64,000 nucleotides of DNA from DASYAE01 sp036501535 (GCA_036501535.1 DASYAE010000157.1:62001-126000); one strand, 5' to 3'; positions 33,559-42,759 are shown, numbered from the stretch's first letter. The notes: generated by a model not told the origin, from the letters alone. Made by a program: numbers and translations.

Positions 33559-35853
33559 GTGCCGACCGCGGCCGCGACCATCACCGCGGAGGCGGCTGCC
33601 GCCGCCGCTCCGGCCGCCCACACCTTCGCCGACCTCGGCGTGCTGACGGAGACCGTCGAGGCGCTCGACGCGCTCGGCATCACCGCCCCGTTCCCCATCC
33701 AGGTCGCCACCATCCCGGTCGCGCTCAGCGGCGCGGACGTGATCGGCCAGGCCAAGACCGGCACCGGCAAGACCCTCGCCTTCGGCATCCCGGTGCTGCA
33801 GCGGGTCGCCGGCCCCGGCTCGGAGCCGGCCGCCAGCGCGGCCGAACCCGCTGCCGCCGCCGTCAAGGCGTCCGGCTCCTCCGGCCGCCGCCGGCGCGGC
33901 CGCGGCCCCGCCCGCCCCGCATCCTCGCTGCCCGCCGCGCACGGCGCGCCCCAGGCACTGGTCGTGGTGCCGACCCGGGAGCTGGCCGTCCAGGTCACCA
34001 ACGACCTGCTCGACGCGGGCAAGGTCCGGGCCATCCGGGTGCACGCGCTCTACGGCGGCCGCGCATACGAGCCGCAGGTCGCGGCGCTGCGGGAGGGCAT
34101 CGACATCGCGGTCGGCACGCCCGGCCGGCTGCTCGACCTGGCCCGGCAGAGCCACCTCGAGCTCGGCGGGGTGCGCACGCTGGTGCTCGACGAGGCGGAC
34201 GAGATGCTCGACCTCGGCTTCCTGCCGGACGTCGAGCGGATCATCGCCCAGCTGCCCGCCGAGCGGCAGACCATGCTGTTCTCCGCCACCATGCCCGGCC
34301 AGGTCATCTCGCTGGCCCGGCAGTACATGAACCGGCCCACGCACATCCGCGCAGCGGACCCGGACGACCCGGGCGTGACGGTCAAGAACATCGCGCACTT
34401 CGTCTACCGGGCGCACTCGCTCGACAAGACCGAGATGCTGGCCCGCATCCTGCAGGCCCGCGGCCGCGGCCTGACCATGATCTTCGCCCGGACCAAGCGG
34501 ACCGTCGCGAAGGTGGCCGAGGAGCTGGCCGACCGGCACTTCGCGGTGGCCGCGGTGCACGGCGACCTCGGGCAGGGCGCGCGGGAGCAGGCGCTGCGCG
34601 CGTTCCGCAACGGCAAGATCGACGTGCTGGTCGCCACCGACGTGGCGGCGCGCGGCATCGACGTCGAGGGCGTCACGCACGTGATCAACTTCCAGTGCCC
34701 GGAGGACGAGAAGGTCTACACGCACCGCACCGGCCGCACCGGCCGGGCCGGCGCGAAGGGCACCGCGGTCACCCTGGTCGACTGGGACGAGGTGCCGCGC
34801 TGGAACCTGATCAACAAGGCCCTGGGCCTGTCCCACCACGAGCCGGCCGAGACGTACTCGACCTCGCCGCAGTTCTACGCCGAACTCGACATCCCGGAGA
34901 GCGTCAAGGGCGTACTGCCGCGGCTGGAGCGGGTGCGCGAGGGCCTGGGCGCGGAGGAGATCGAGGACCTCGGCGAGACCGGCCGCAGCCGCCAGGCGCA
35001 CGCCGCGCCGAAGGCGCCGCGGGCCGATCGGGCCGAGCGGACCGAGCGGACGCCGCGCAAGCGGAACCGGACCCGGCGGGGCATCACGATCGACGCCTCG
35101 GGCGCCGAGGCGGGCGCGGCGGCCGAGACCGGCGCGCCGGACATCTCCGGCGACGTGCTCGGCGACACCGCACCGGCCCAGGACGACACCGCGCGGACGG
35201 AGCGCGGCACCGGCCGCCGCCGCTCGCGCAGGTCGAGCGCGGCCCAGACGCCCGAGACGGCGCTGGACCCGGCCGCCGAGACCGAGACCGAGTCCCCGAT
35301 CGCTGCGGCACCGGCGCAGAAGGACGCCGCCACGGCGCCCCGGGCCCGCAAGCGCACGCGCTCGCGGTCCTCGGCGACGGCGGCGGTCGCGGCGGAGCAG
35401 GCCGGCGGCAGCGTCAAGCTCGCCCCCGGATCGCTCGCCACGCCGCGCGAGGCCGTCCCGGCCGCGCCGTCCGAGGCTGCCGAGCCGACCGCACCTTCCG
35501 GCGCCACCGAGGCCCTGCAGCCCTCGGCGACCGCCCGCAAGCGGGTCCGCACCCGCAAGTCCGCCGCCGTGTCCGCGACGCCCGCACAGTCCGAGTCCGG
35601 GTCCCCCGCGGCCGAGTCCGCAGAGCAGTCCGCGCCCAAGGCCCCGCGCAAGCGCGCCCCGCGCAAGCTGGTCGCCGCCGAGCAGGCCCCGCCTTCCGGC
35701 GTGGTGAGCGCGCCGGTCACGGACCACGAGGAGCTGAGCCCGGGCCCGATCGCCAACCCGAACCGCACCCAGGTCAAGGCCGCGCGCGTGCGCAAGGCCG
35801 CCACCCGCGCCGCCGGCGCGCCGAGGACGCCGGCCCCGGAGTCGCAGGGCTGA
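33559..35853 (+). CDS. DEAD-box RNA helicase with long basic C-terminal tail
   Basis: A 764-residue (or ~820 with the extension) RhlE/DeaD-type helicase. The Q motif is FPIQVATIP, motif I AKTGTGKT (65-72), Ia PTRELAVQV, Ib TPGRLLD, II DEAD (211-214), III SAT, V ATDVAARGIDVEGV and VI HRTGRTGRAG. An unusual 45-residue insertion between motifs I and Ia ends in an Arg cluster (SSGRRRRGRGPARP). After the core, ~330 low-complexity residues alternate acidic/Ala-rich stretches with basic patches (KRNRTRR, RRRSRRSS, RKRTRSRS, RKRVRTRK, RKRAPRK), likely RNA-binding. It unwinds RNA structures in ribosome assembly or decay. Syntenic with Rv3211. Confidence 0.9.
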   Translation: MPTAAATITAEAAAAAAPAAHTFADLGVLTETVEALDALGITAPFPIQVATIPVALSGADVIGQAKTGTGKTLAFGIPVLQRVAGPGSEPAASAAEPAAAAVKASGSSGRRRRGRGPARPASSLPAAHGAPQALVVVPTRELAVQVTNDLLDAGKVRAIRVHALYGGRAYEPQVAALREGIDIAVGTPGRLLDLARQSHLELGGVRTLVLDEADEMLDLGFLPDVERIIAQLPAERQTMLFSATMPGQVISLARQYMNRPTHIRAADPDDPGVTVKNIAHFVYRAHSLDKTEMLARILQARGRGLTMIFARTKRTVAKVAEELADRHFAVAAVHGDLGQGAREQALRAFRNGKIDVLVATDVAARGIDVEGVTHVINFQCPEDEKVYTHRTGRTGRAGAKGTAVTLVDWDEVPRWNLINKALGLSHHEPAETYSTSPQFYAELDIPESVKGVLPRLERVREGLGAEEIEDLGETGRSRQAHAAPKAPRADRAERTERTPRKRNRTRRGITIDASGAEAGAAAETGAPDISGDVLGDTAPAQDDTARTERGTGRRRSRRSSAAQTPETALDPAAETETESPIAAAPAQKDAATAPRARKRTRSRSSATAAVAAEQAGGSVKLAPGSLATPREAVPAAPSEAAEPTAPSGATEALQPSATARKRVRTRKSAAVSATPAQSESGSPAAESAEQSAPKAPRKRAPRKLVAAEQAPPSGVVSAPVTDHEELSPGPIANPNRTQVKAARVRKAATRAAGAPRTPAPESQG

Positions 35854-35912
35854 GGCCGCAGCAAGACAGACCGAAGCGACCGAGCACGACGAGCACCGCG
35901 GAGAGGCGCACC

Positions 35913-36794
35913 GTGTCAGTACCCTCATCCATGGCCCTGCCGCGGTGCGCCCGGCGGGTCACCGTCGAGGCGCCGTCCGGGCCGCTCGCGGCGATCGAGG
36001 CGGTGCCGCCGGCGGACGGCGCGGCGGACCGGCCGGCCGTCGTCCTCGTGCCGGGCTTCACCGGCTCGAAGGAGGACTTCCTGCCGCTGCTCGAGCCGCT
36101 GGCCGAGGCCGGCCTGCAGGTGCTGGCGTTCGACCAGCGCGGCCAGTGCGACTCCGCCGGCCTCGAGGATCCGGACGGCTACTCGATCGCCGCGTTCTCC
36201 GCGGACCTGCGCGCGGTGATCGACGCCGCCGCGGGCCGCGCGGACGACGGCTCGGTGCGGCAGAACGCGGTCCACCTGGTCGGTCACTCGTTCGGCGGCA
36301 TCGTGGCCCGGGAGATGCTGCTGAGCGGCCCGGTCCCGGGCGCCCTGCGCACCCTCACCATCCTGGACTCGGGCCCGGCCGGCGCGGTCGGCCGGGCGCT
36401 CGAGCGGGTCGAGCTGTTCCTGCAGTTCTCCCGGGAGCTCACGCTGCTGGAGATCAGCCAGATCGAGCCGATGGACCAGCACCCCGACCCGGAGGTCGGC
36501 GCCTTCCTGCTGCACCGCTGGCTCTCCAACGACCCCGCCTCGCTGCGCGCCATGGGCGCGCAGCTGGTCGCCGAGCCGGACCGGGTCGAGCAGCTGCGCG
36601 AGCTGCTGCAGCGCACCGGCCTGCCCTGCCTGCTCGCCGCGGGCGAGGACGAGGACGTGTGGCCCTGCGCGCTGCAGCAGGAGACCGCCGAGCGGCTCGG
36701 CGTCCGCTTCGCCGCGATCCCGGCGGCCGCGCACTCCCCCAACACCCAGAACCCGGACGGCCTCCTGAAGGCGCTGCTGGACTTCTGGCTATAA
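35913..36794 (+). CDS. Alpha/beta-hydrolase
   Basis: A 293-residue alpha/beta hydrolase. The oxyanion segment is VPGFTGSKEDF, the nucleophile elbow GHSFGG, the acid AGEDEDVW and the histidine AAHSPNTQNP near the C-terminus. There is no signal peptide. GTG 35913 follows GGAGAGG with six nucleotides; ATG 35931 is an alternative. It starts about 60 bp after the helicase stop on the same strand and could be co-transcribed. The substrate is unknown. Confidence 0.82.
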   Translation: MSVPSSMALPRCARRVTVEAPSGPLAAIEAVPPADGAADRPAVVLVPGFTGSKEDFLPLLEPLAEAGLQVLAFDQRGQCDSAGLEDPDGYSIAAFSADLRAVIDAAAGRADDGSVRQNAVHLVGHSFGGIVAREMLLSGPVPGALRTLTILDSGPAGAVGRALERVELFLQFSRELTLLEISQIEPMDQHPDPEVGAFLLHRWLSNDPASLRAMGAQLVAEPDRVEQLRELLQRTGLPCLLAAGEDEDVWPCALQQETAERLGVRFAAIPAAAHSPNTQNPDGLLKALLDFWL

Positions 36795-37100
36795 TGAGGC
36801 AGACTCGTAAAGTCGCGGTCGCGGCAGACAGGTGAACCGGTAAAGCGTCCACACTTTCAGACTTTACCTGAAATTTACCTTCCGCTCTGCACCACCAGGA
36901 CCGGGCCGGGCGGCCGGAAATCGCGGGGATTTCGCACAGCGGGGTGACAGTTTCCTGGCCGGCGCCGTAACGGAACCATAACTGCCGGGCGGTTCCGCAT
37001 AATTCATGGTGTTCATTCGGGAAGTTCCGGAGAAGTCACGAAAAGCCCTGTTTTAGTTCCATTCGACGTTGCGGCGCCCGCCTCCTAACCTTTTCGCAAT
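36795..37100. other. Intergenic region, no gene seen
   Basis: About 300 bp of lower GC. A weak 7-bp hairpin GGTAAAG/CTTTACC (36839-36845 with 36862-36868) may end the hydrolase transcript. An AT-richer stretch near 36990-37095 probably holds the promoter of the next gene. Nothing else is apparent. Confidence 0.4.
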
Positions 37101-37520
37101 ATGGGGAGGCATGCCGTTCCGCCGGCCGCAGAGCACGGCCGCGAGGGAGACCAGTTCGACGCCGGGGGCGGCTTCGTCCCGCCCCGGCGCGGCGAGGGCG
37201 CGCGCGACGTCGCGATGCAGTGCCTGATCGCGCTGCTGCTGTCGAGCCCGCTGAACTTCATCGCGTCGCGCGCGGCGCAGTCCGACGTCGCCGTCGCCAA
37301 TCCGATCAACCAGCCCTCGGCCGTCTCGCTGGCCGCCGAGAACGGGATCATCGCCTGCTTCTGGTTCGTCGCCGTCTTCGCGGTGTTCTCCGGCATCGTG
37401 GCGATCGCCTTCCCGGGCGCCGCGGTGAATCCGCGGCGGCACCGGGTGCTGCGGGTGGTGCTCATCGTCTGCATCCTGACGCCGGTGGCGACCCTGCCGA
37501 TCGGCTTCCTGATCCAGTAG
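37101..37520 (+). CDS. Small membrane protein of unknown function
   Basis: A 139-residue frame with a polar Gly/Arg-rich N-terminus (~38) and three hydrophobic segments: MQCLIALLLSSPLNFIA, GIIACFWFVAVFAVFSGIVAIAF and VLRVVLIVCILTPVATLPIGFLI. I do not recognise the family. ATG 37101 lacks a clear ribosome-binding site; ATG 37215 would remove the polar N-terminus. It converges with the NAD-kinase-like gene. Confidence 0.55.
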   Translation: MGRHAVPPAAEHGREGDQFDAGGGFVPPRRGEGARDVAMQCLIALLLSSPLNFIASRAAQSDVAVANPINQPSAVSLAAENGIIACFWFVAVFAVFSGIVAIAFPGAAVNPRRHRVLRVVLIVCILTPVATLPIGFLIQ

Positions 37521-37553
37521 GCGCGCTGCCGACCAGGCCGCAGACCACAGGCC

Positions 37554-38456
37554 TCAGGCCGGGCCGGCCACCAGCGCGAGCGTGCGCGCGGCCGTGCGCA
37601 GGGTGACCGTCTGCCCCCAGTCCGGGGTGAGCCGGTCGGCCTCGATGCCGTCGCCGAACACGGTCAGCCCCTCGCTCTGCACCAGCACCTCGAGCCGGTC
37701 CCGCGGTCCGAGCAGGCCGCCGGTCAGCGCGGTGCCGGTGCCCGGCGAGGGCCAGGCCTCCCGGACGAACCAGGCCAGCTCCGGGTCGGCCGGCCCGGGC
37801 AGCGCGAACGGCTCGCCGCGCTCCCGGGCGACCGAGGCGAGCCAGCCGGTGGTCCCGGTGCCGGTGCCGACCAGCAGGCCGGACGAGGACTGCGTCTCCG
37901 ACGCGCCGTCGGCCGTGGTCAGCCGGTAGCGGGCGGACTGGTGGCCGGGGTGCCCGAGGTAGATCTCGTTCAGCGCGGTCAGCTCCAGGCCCTCGCCGGC
38001 CGAGGCGGCGACCATGGTGCGCCGCTCGACCAGGGCCCGCCCGTCGGCCACCGCGCCGATCAGCTCCCCGCACTGCTCGGGCGGGTGCCGCACCAGCACC
38101 CCGGCGATGGCCGACGGGTCCGGGTTCACCCCGATCACCGGCTGGCCGTCCAGGTACTTCGCGGCGTTGGCCACCAGCCCGTCCGGGCCGACCACGACCA
38201 CCACGTCCTCCGGCTCGAACAGGTAGCGGTCCAGGTCGCCGCGCTCCACCGAGCCGCGCCGCCAGCCGCTCGGGATCGCCGCGGAGACCAGCTGCAGCGC
38301 CCGGTCTACCGCCGCGGAGCGCCGCTCGACCGCGGCGAGCGAGACGCCGCGGGCCTTCTGCTGGAACTTCGCGTAGCCCCAGGTGCCGGCCTGGCGCGTG
38401 ATCTCCCGCTGCTCGGTGTCCCGGTGCACGACCACGATCCGCGGCATGACGCTCAC
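37554..38456 (-). CDS. NAD-kinase-fold protein (divergent)
   Basis: A 300-residue protein with the NAD/diacylglycerol kinase fold. Motif counterparts are VVVVVGPDGLVANAAKYL (for GGDG), IGVNPDP, LNEIYLGH (for NE) and GTGTGTTGW (for the TxTGSTAY loop). The first glycine pair of GGDG is GP, so catalytic competence or substrate may differ from NAD kinase; annotation as a diacylglycerol or sugar kinase relative is also possible. It lies 52 bp downstream of the SPFH gene on the same strand and is probably co-transcribed. Confidence 0.65.
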   Translation of the reverse strand: MSVMPRIVVVHRDTEQREITRQAGTWGYAKFQQKARGVSLAAVERRSAAVDRALQLVSAAIPSGWRRGSVERGDLDRYLFEPEDVVVVVGPDGLVANAAKYLDGQPVIGVNPDPSAIAGVLVRHPPEQCGELIGAVADGRALVERRTMVAASAGEGLELTALNEIYLGHPGHQSARYRLTTADGASETQSSSGLLVGTGTGTTGWLASVARERGEPFALPGPADPELAWFVREAWPSPGTGTALTGGLLGPRDRLEVLVQSEGLTVFGDGIEADRLTPDWGQTVTLRTAARTLALVAGPA

Positions 38457-38508
38457 GGCGCCTCCCGCATCCGCATCTCCGTACGCCGCTCGCGCGGGTC
38501 CGGTGCGC

Positions 38509-39537
38509 TCATTCGCCGGCCAGCCGGTTAAGGGCGCTGGTCAGCGTGTCCGGGCTCAGGTTCACCGTGCCGATCGCGGGCAGCTTCTCGGCGGCCTGAC
38601 GGGCCGCCAGGGCCAGCAGCGTCCGGGGGTCCGCGGTCGCGTAGACGTCCATCTTCGCCTGCTCGGCGGCCGCCTCGGCCGCGCCGAGCTCCCGGGTCCG
38701 CTGCGCCGAGGCGGCGGAGAGGACGCGCGTCTCCTCGGCCGAGGTCTCGGCCTTCAGCCGCTGGTTCGCCGCCTCGGCCTCGGCGGTGATGCGGGCCGCG
38801 GCGGCGCGCTCGGTGGCCTTGCGCCGGTCGTTCGCCCCCTGCTGCGCGACCAGCAGCTCCTCCCGGGCCGCCAGCTCGATCCGGCTCTGCAGCTCGTTCT
38901 CCGAGATGGCCCGCTCCCGCTCGACGGCCAGCGCCCGGCGCTCGAACCCGGCCCGGTCGGCCTCCTGCTGGATGCGCTCGCGGGCCGGGGTGCGCAGCGC
39001 CCGCTCGACCTCGGTCTCCGGCTTGACCGCGACGACGCGCACGTCGACGATCCCGATCCCGGTCTCGGACATCCGCGCGTCCCCGGACAGGCCCTCGCTC
39101 ACCCGGGCCCGCACCGCCGCCGGGCCCTCCGCCAGCGCCCGGGCGAGGTCCATCCCGGCCAGCAGGCTGAGCGCGTGCTGCTGGGCCGACTCGGTCAGCA
39201 GGGTGGCCACCTGGTCCAGCGGGGTGGCCCGCCAGGCGCCGGTGGCCGGGTCGAGGCCGAAGTCCAGCCGCCGGGCGGCCAGCGCCGGGTCGGCGAACCG
39301 GTAGGTGACCGAGCCCTGCACCGCGATGTCCTGGAAGTCCGCGGTGCGGCCGCGGAAGACCAGCGGCAGCTCCCGGTCGTCCACCGGCACCTCGGAGAAG
39401 ACGGCGCTCAGCGGCCGGAACCAGAAGGCCAGCCCGACCCCCTCGTGCGCGGTCCGGCCGTGCTTGAGGTGGACCGCGTGGTCGGTCGGCCCGCCGCGGA
39501 AGTGGCTGAACAGCGGACGCTTCGTTATGTGCGCCAT
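38509..39537 (-). CDS. SPFH/band 7 domain protein
   Basis: A 342-residue SPFH (stomatin/prohibitin/flotillin) protein. An N-terminal ~190-residue SPFH domain (RGGPTDHAVHLKHGRTAHEGVGLAFWFRPLSAVFSEVPVDDRELPL...) is followed by a long Ala/Glu/Arg-rich coiled coil (~195-300). There is no N-terminal transmembrane helix, so it may be peripheral. ATG 39537 follows GGGGGAC; the frame continues upstream to 39600 but lacks a site there. Such proteins scaffold membrane microdomains. Pairing with the NAD-kinase-like gene downstream suggests a joint role. Confidence 0.82.
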   Translation of the reverse strand: MAHITKRPLFSHFRGGPTDHAVHLKHGRTAHEGVGLAFWFRPLSAVFSEVPVDDRELPLVFRGRTADFQDIAVQGSVTYRFADPALAARRLDFGLDPATGAWRATPLDQVATLLTESAQQHALSLLAGMDLARALAEGPAAVRARVSEGLSGDARMSETGIGIVDVRVVAVKPETEVERALRTPARERIQQEADRAGFERRALAVERERAISENELQSRIELAAREELLVAQQGANDRRKATERAAAARITAEAEAANQRLKAETSAEETRVLSAASAQRTRELGAAEAAAEQAKMDVYATADPRTLLALAARQAAEKLPAIGTVNLSPDTLTSALNRLAGE

Positions 39538-39650
39538 CCGGGAGTCCCCCCAACGGTTGTAAAAGTCTGCGACAGGGGCAAGAGTAGGCCCCCGGGACAC
39601 TTATCGTCAAGTTGACGAAAAGCGGTCCGCCGGTGAGCCCGGCGCTCGGC

Positions 39651-40271
39651 TCAGCCCTTGGTCACGACCGCGGCGCCGTGCGCGAAGGAGATCACCGCGT
39701 CGGCCACCATCTGCACCGCGATGGCGGCCAGCAGCAGCCCGGCGATCCGGGTCACCAGGGTGACCCCGGAGTCCTTGATCACCCGGATGATGACCACCGA
39801 GTAGCGCATGGCCAGCCAGACCGTGACGTGCACGGCCACGATCGCGGCGGCCACCGCGGCGAAGTCGCCGAAGCGGTGGATCTGCCGCACGAACAGGATC
39901 ACCGCCACGATCGCGCCGGGGCCGGCCAGCAGCGGGGTGCCCAGCGGCACCATGGCCACGTTCACGTCCGTGGTCTCGCTCGGCGCCTCGGCCCGCCCGG
40001 TCAGCAGCTCGAGCGCGATCAGCAGGAGCAGCAGGCCGCCGGAGCCCTCCAGCGCCGGCACGGTGATGCCCAGGTACTCCAGTATCTGCCGACCGAACGC
40101 GGCGAAGCACGAGATGACCGCCAGCGAGACGGCCGCCGCCTGCACCGCCAGCCGCCTGCGGTCCCGCTTCGAGCGGCCGGAGGTGAGCGCGAGGAACAGC
40201 GGGACCGTGCCGAGCGGGTCCATGATGACGAACAGCGTGATGAACGAGGTGCCGAACAGGGTGGTGTTCAT
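39651..40271 (-). CDS. MarC-family integral membrane protein
   Basis: A 206-residue polytopic protein with about six transmembrane helices. It begins MNTTLFGTSFITLFVIMDPLGTVPLFLALT and contains VPLGTPLLAGPGAIVAVIL, both characteristic of the MarC/UPF0056 family. Its transport role is not established; the historic link to multiple-antibiotic resistance was not upheld. The ATG overlaps the stop of the PHP gene upstream (ATGA), so the two are translationally coupled. Confidence 0.9.
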   Translation of the reverse strand: MNTTLFGTSFITLFVIMDPLGTVPLFLALTSGRSKRDRRRLAVQAAAVSLAVISCFAAFGRQILEYLGITVPALEGSGGLLLLLIALELLTGRAEAPSETTDVNVAMVPLGTPLLAGPGAIVAVILFVRQIHRFGDFAAVAAAIVAVHVTVWLAMRYSVVIIRVIKDSGVTLVTRIAGLLLAAIAVQMVADAVISFAHGAAVVTKG

Positions 40272-41140
40272 CGGCCGGTTCCGGGCGGCGCGGCGCTCGC
40301 CGCGGACTCGGCCGGCGGGGCCTCGCCGAACAGCGCCTCGAAGGCCTCGGGCGCGGTCGTGTTCGCGCCGATCGGGACGGTCTTTCGGGCGCCGTGGTAG
40401 TCGCTGGAGCCGGTGGCGGCCAGGCCCAGTTCGGCCGCCAGGCCCCGGACCCGGGCGCGGGCGTCCGCGTCGTGGTCGACGTGGTCGGCCTCGATGCCGC
40501 GCAGCCCGGCCGCGGCCAGGCCGGCGATCTGCCGATCCGTCAGAATCCTGCCCCGCGAACCGGCCGCCGGATGGGCCAGCACGGTCACCCCGCCGGCGGC
40601 CCGCACCAGCTCGATCGCGCGGACCGGGTCGAGGGCGTACTTGTCGACGTAGGCGCGGCCGCCGTCGGCCAGCCAGTCCGAGGAGAAGGCCGCGTCGACC
40701 GTCGGCACCACCCCCGCCTCGACCAGCGCGCTGGCCACGTGCGGCCGGCCGATCGCCGCGTCCCCGGCGATCCGGCGCACCTGCTCCCAGGTGATCGGCG
40801 CGCCGAGCTCCCGGCAGCGCCCGACGATCAGCTCGGCCCGGCGCTCCCGGTCGTCGCGCAGGATCTCGCGCTCGCCGGCGAACTCCGGCTCGGCCCGGTC
40901 GAAGCGGTATCCGAGCATGTGCACCTGGATCCCGTCGAGCCGGCAGGACAGCTCGACGCCCGGCACCACCCGCACGCCGAGCAGCGGGCCGGCCTCGGCC
41001 GCCTCGTCCCAGCCCGCGGTGGTGTCGTGGTCGGTCAGGGCGACCACGTCGAGGCCGGCCCGCGCCGCGGCCTCCACCAGCCCGGCCGGCGGGTCGGTGC
41101 CGTCCGAGCAGGAACTGTGCGTGTGCAGGTCGATCCGCAT
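40268..41140 (-). CDS. PHP-domain phosphoesterase (YciV/RNase AM-like)
   Basis: A 290-residue PHP-family metallohydrolase. Metal-binding motifs are visible in order: HTHSSCSDGT, TDHDT, PGVELS, HMLGY, VLAHPAA, EADHVDHD and SSDYHG. The family includes nucleoside 3',5'-bisphosphate phosphatases and 5'-3' exonucleases acting on short RNAs. It is soluble with no signal peptide. It is coupled by four bases to marC, an arrangement seen in other actinomycetes. Confidence 0.87.
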   Translation of the reverse strand: MRIDLHTHSSCSDGTDPPAGLVEAAARAGLDVVALTDHDTTAGWDEAAEAGPLLGVRVVPGVELSCRLDGIQVHMLGYRFDRAEPEFAGEREILRDDRERRAELIVGRCRELGAPITWEQVRRIAGDAAIGRPHVASALVEAGVVPTVDAAFSSDWLADGGRAYVDKYALDPVRAIELVRAAGGVTVLAHPAAGSRGRILTDRQIAGLAAAGLRGIEADHVDHDADARARVRGLAAELGLAATGSSDYHGARKTVPIGANTTAPEAFEALFGEAPPAESAASAAPPGTGR

Positions 41141-41231
41141 GCCCGTCCCGACGTCCGATCCCGGTCCCGGACGGTCTCCGGGCGGCCGCCGCCCACTTTA
41201 GAGCACCCGGGCGGCGAACCGGCGGCGCAGC

Positions 41232-41981
41232 TCAGCAGAAGAAGCGCGAGGAGAGCGAGCCGAACGGCAGGTGGTCGATCTCGGAGCCGGCGTCGCGCAG
41301 GTCGGTCAGCACCAGGTCCTCGTAGAGCAGCGCGCCGGCGATCTCCGGCCAGAGCACCAGCCACAGCCAGGTGCCGCGCGCCTCGCCGACGAACACCGCG
41401 CGGTCGCCGGTGTCCGGCACCGACCACAGCGGGGTCGGCCGGCCGGCCGCGTAGACCTTGGCGTGCGCGGCGGTGTCCTCGAAGATCGGCCCCGGGTCCG
41501 GGCCGGGCAGCCCGGCGAACCGCGCGCCGAGCCCTATGCCCATCTCCTCGGCGATCAGCAGCAGATCGCCGTCCCCTCCGAAAGGGGACGGCCCCGTGGC
41601 GGCCAGCACGGTGGCGCGGGCGCCGGTGTGGTGGTCGCCGGCATAGGCGAGGCCGCTGAACCGCCAGTGGTCCGGCAGCGGCCACGGCAGCCAGAGCGGG
41701 ACGTGCGAGCGCCCTATCACCGAGGCGAGCACGGAGGCGCTCGGCGGCATGATCGGCTGGACCGGATGCACCGCGCCGTGCAGGTCGCAGCTCCACAGCT
41801 CGCCGGCCGGGCCGCCGGTGGGCAGCGGGATCAGCCCGAGCGGAAGTTCGGCGAGGTTCTCCGGCACGGTGTCCGGCACCGGCCCGGAAAGCTCCTCGGG
41901 AAGCACTGGCAACGGGGCCGACGGGTCGCCGGGAGCGCGTAACTTGCTCCCGCACCGTGGGCAGCTTGGCTCGCCCTTCAT
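41232..41981 (-). CDS. DUF6758-like protein with N-terminal zinc ribbon
   Basis: A 249-residue protein that begins MKGEPSCPRCGSKLRAP and later has LWSCDLHGAVHPVQP, which together could complete a zinc site. The rest (VIGRSHVPLWLPWPLPDHWRFSGLAYAGD, YEDLVLTDLRDAGSEIDHLPFGSLSSRFFC) resembles the actinobacterial DUF6758 family. It is soluble. The C-terminal FFC is odd. It lies about 90 bp upstream of the PHP gene on the same strand. The function is unknown. Confidence 0.7.
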   Translation of the reverse strand: MKGEPSCPRCGSKLRAPGDPSAPLPVLPEELSGPVPDTVPENLAELPLGLIPLPTGGPAGELWSCDLHGAVHPVQPIMPPSASVLASVIGRSHVPLWLPWPLPDHWRFSGLAYAGDHHTGARATVLAATGPSPFGGDGDLLLIAEEMGIGLGARFAGLPGPDPGPIFEDTAAHAKVYAAGRPTPLWSVPDTGDRAVFVGEARGTWLWLVLWPEIAGALLYEDLVLTDLRDAGSEIDHLPFGSLSSRFFC

Positions 41982-42064
41982 ACGCGAAACAGTCCCCCGT
42001 TCAGGCGGTTCGCGTCAAGCGTTCATCACTCTGACGGGGGCCAACTGCGGCAGCTGATGGCAAA

Positions 42065-42568
42065 TCAGACATTAGGCACCGGGCGGCCGGGCTGCTCGCC
42101 GCCCCTGGCCTCGCCGTATGAGCGCTTGGGCACCATCACCTTGCGACGGAACACGCAGACCACGGTGCCGTCCTGCTTGTAGCCGCGAGTCTCCACGTGG
42201 ACCACGCCGCGGTCGTCCTTGGACCTGGACTCGGTCTTGTCGAGCACCGTGGTCTCGCCGTAGATGGTGTCGCCGTGGAAGGTCGGGGCGATGTGCCGCA
42301 GCGACTCGACCTCCAGGTTCGCGATCGCCTTGCCGGAGACGTCGGGCACGGACATGCCCAGCAGCAGGGAGTAGACGTAGTTGCCGACCACCACGTTGCG
42401 CTTGAAGTCCGTGGTCTGCTCCGCGTAGTGCGCGTCCATGTGCAGCGGATGGTGGTTCATGGTGATCAGGCAGAACAGGTGGTCGTCGTACTCGGTGACG
42501 GTCTTGCCCGGCCAGTGCTTGTACACGGCACCGACCTCGAACTCTTCGAAGTAGCGGCCGAACTGCAT
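42065..42568 (-). CDS. MaoC-family enoyl-CoA hydratase/dehydratase
   Basis: A 167-residue hot-dog-fold protein, MQFGRYFEEFEVGAVYKHWPGKTVTEYDDHLFCLITMNHHPLHMDAHYAEQT. The hydratase motif is CLITMNHHPLHMDAHYA with the catalytic Asp/His pair. Close relatives in actinomycetes act on mesaconyl- or methyl-branched enoyl-CoA and are linked to CitE-like lyases. ATG 42568 follows GAGGAGAG; the longer frame from 42613 runs toward the operator. A TACCGATCGGTA palindrome lies 61 bp upstream of the start. Confidence 0.87.
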   Translation of the reverse strand: MQFGRYFEEFEVGAVYKHWPGKTVTEYDDHLFCLITMNHHPLHMDAHYAEQTTDFKRNVVVGNYVYSLLLGMSVPDVSGKAIANLEVESLRHIAPTFHGDTIYGETTVLDKTESRSKDDRGVVHVETRGYKQDGTVVCVFRRKVMVPKRSYGEARGGEQPGRPVPNV

Positions 42569-42626
42569 CGCGGTCAGCTCTCCTCGCGGGTCGGGGTCCT
42601 CGGTCCCCGTCATCCTGGCGCACTTT

Positions 42627-42642
42627 GTTACCGATCGGTAGC
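42627..42642. promoter_or_regulatory. Shared acyl-CoA-gene operator, site 1 (maoC)
   Basis: GTTACCGATCGGTAGC, containing a perfect 12-bp palindrome TACCGATCGGTA, lies 59 bp upstream of the maoC start. It has the same 16-bp layout as sites at 46035, 47713 and 57732. This is a TetR-type operator geometry. Confidence 0.6.
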
Positions 42643-42759
42643 ATGCGCCTGGTGGATTCGGTCACAGCGGGCGACGGGACGACGCGGGGAGCTACAGCCC
42701 CCGGCGCGCCCCCGCGACGTGCGGGCGGCGCGCCGGGCTCGGCGCGAGCTGAGCGGGCG

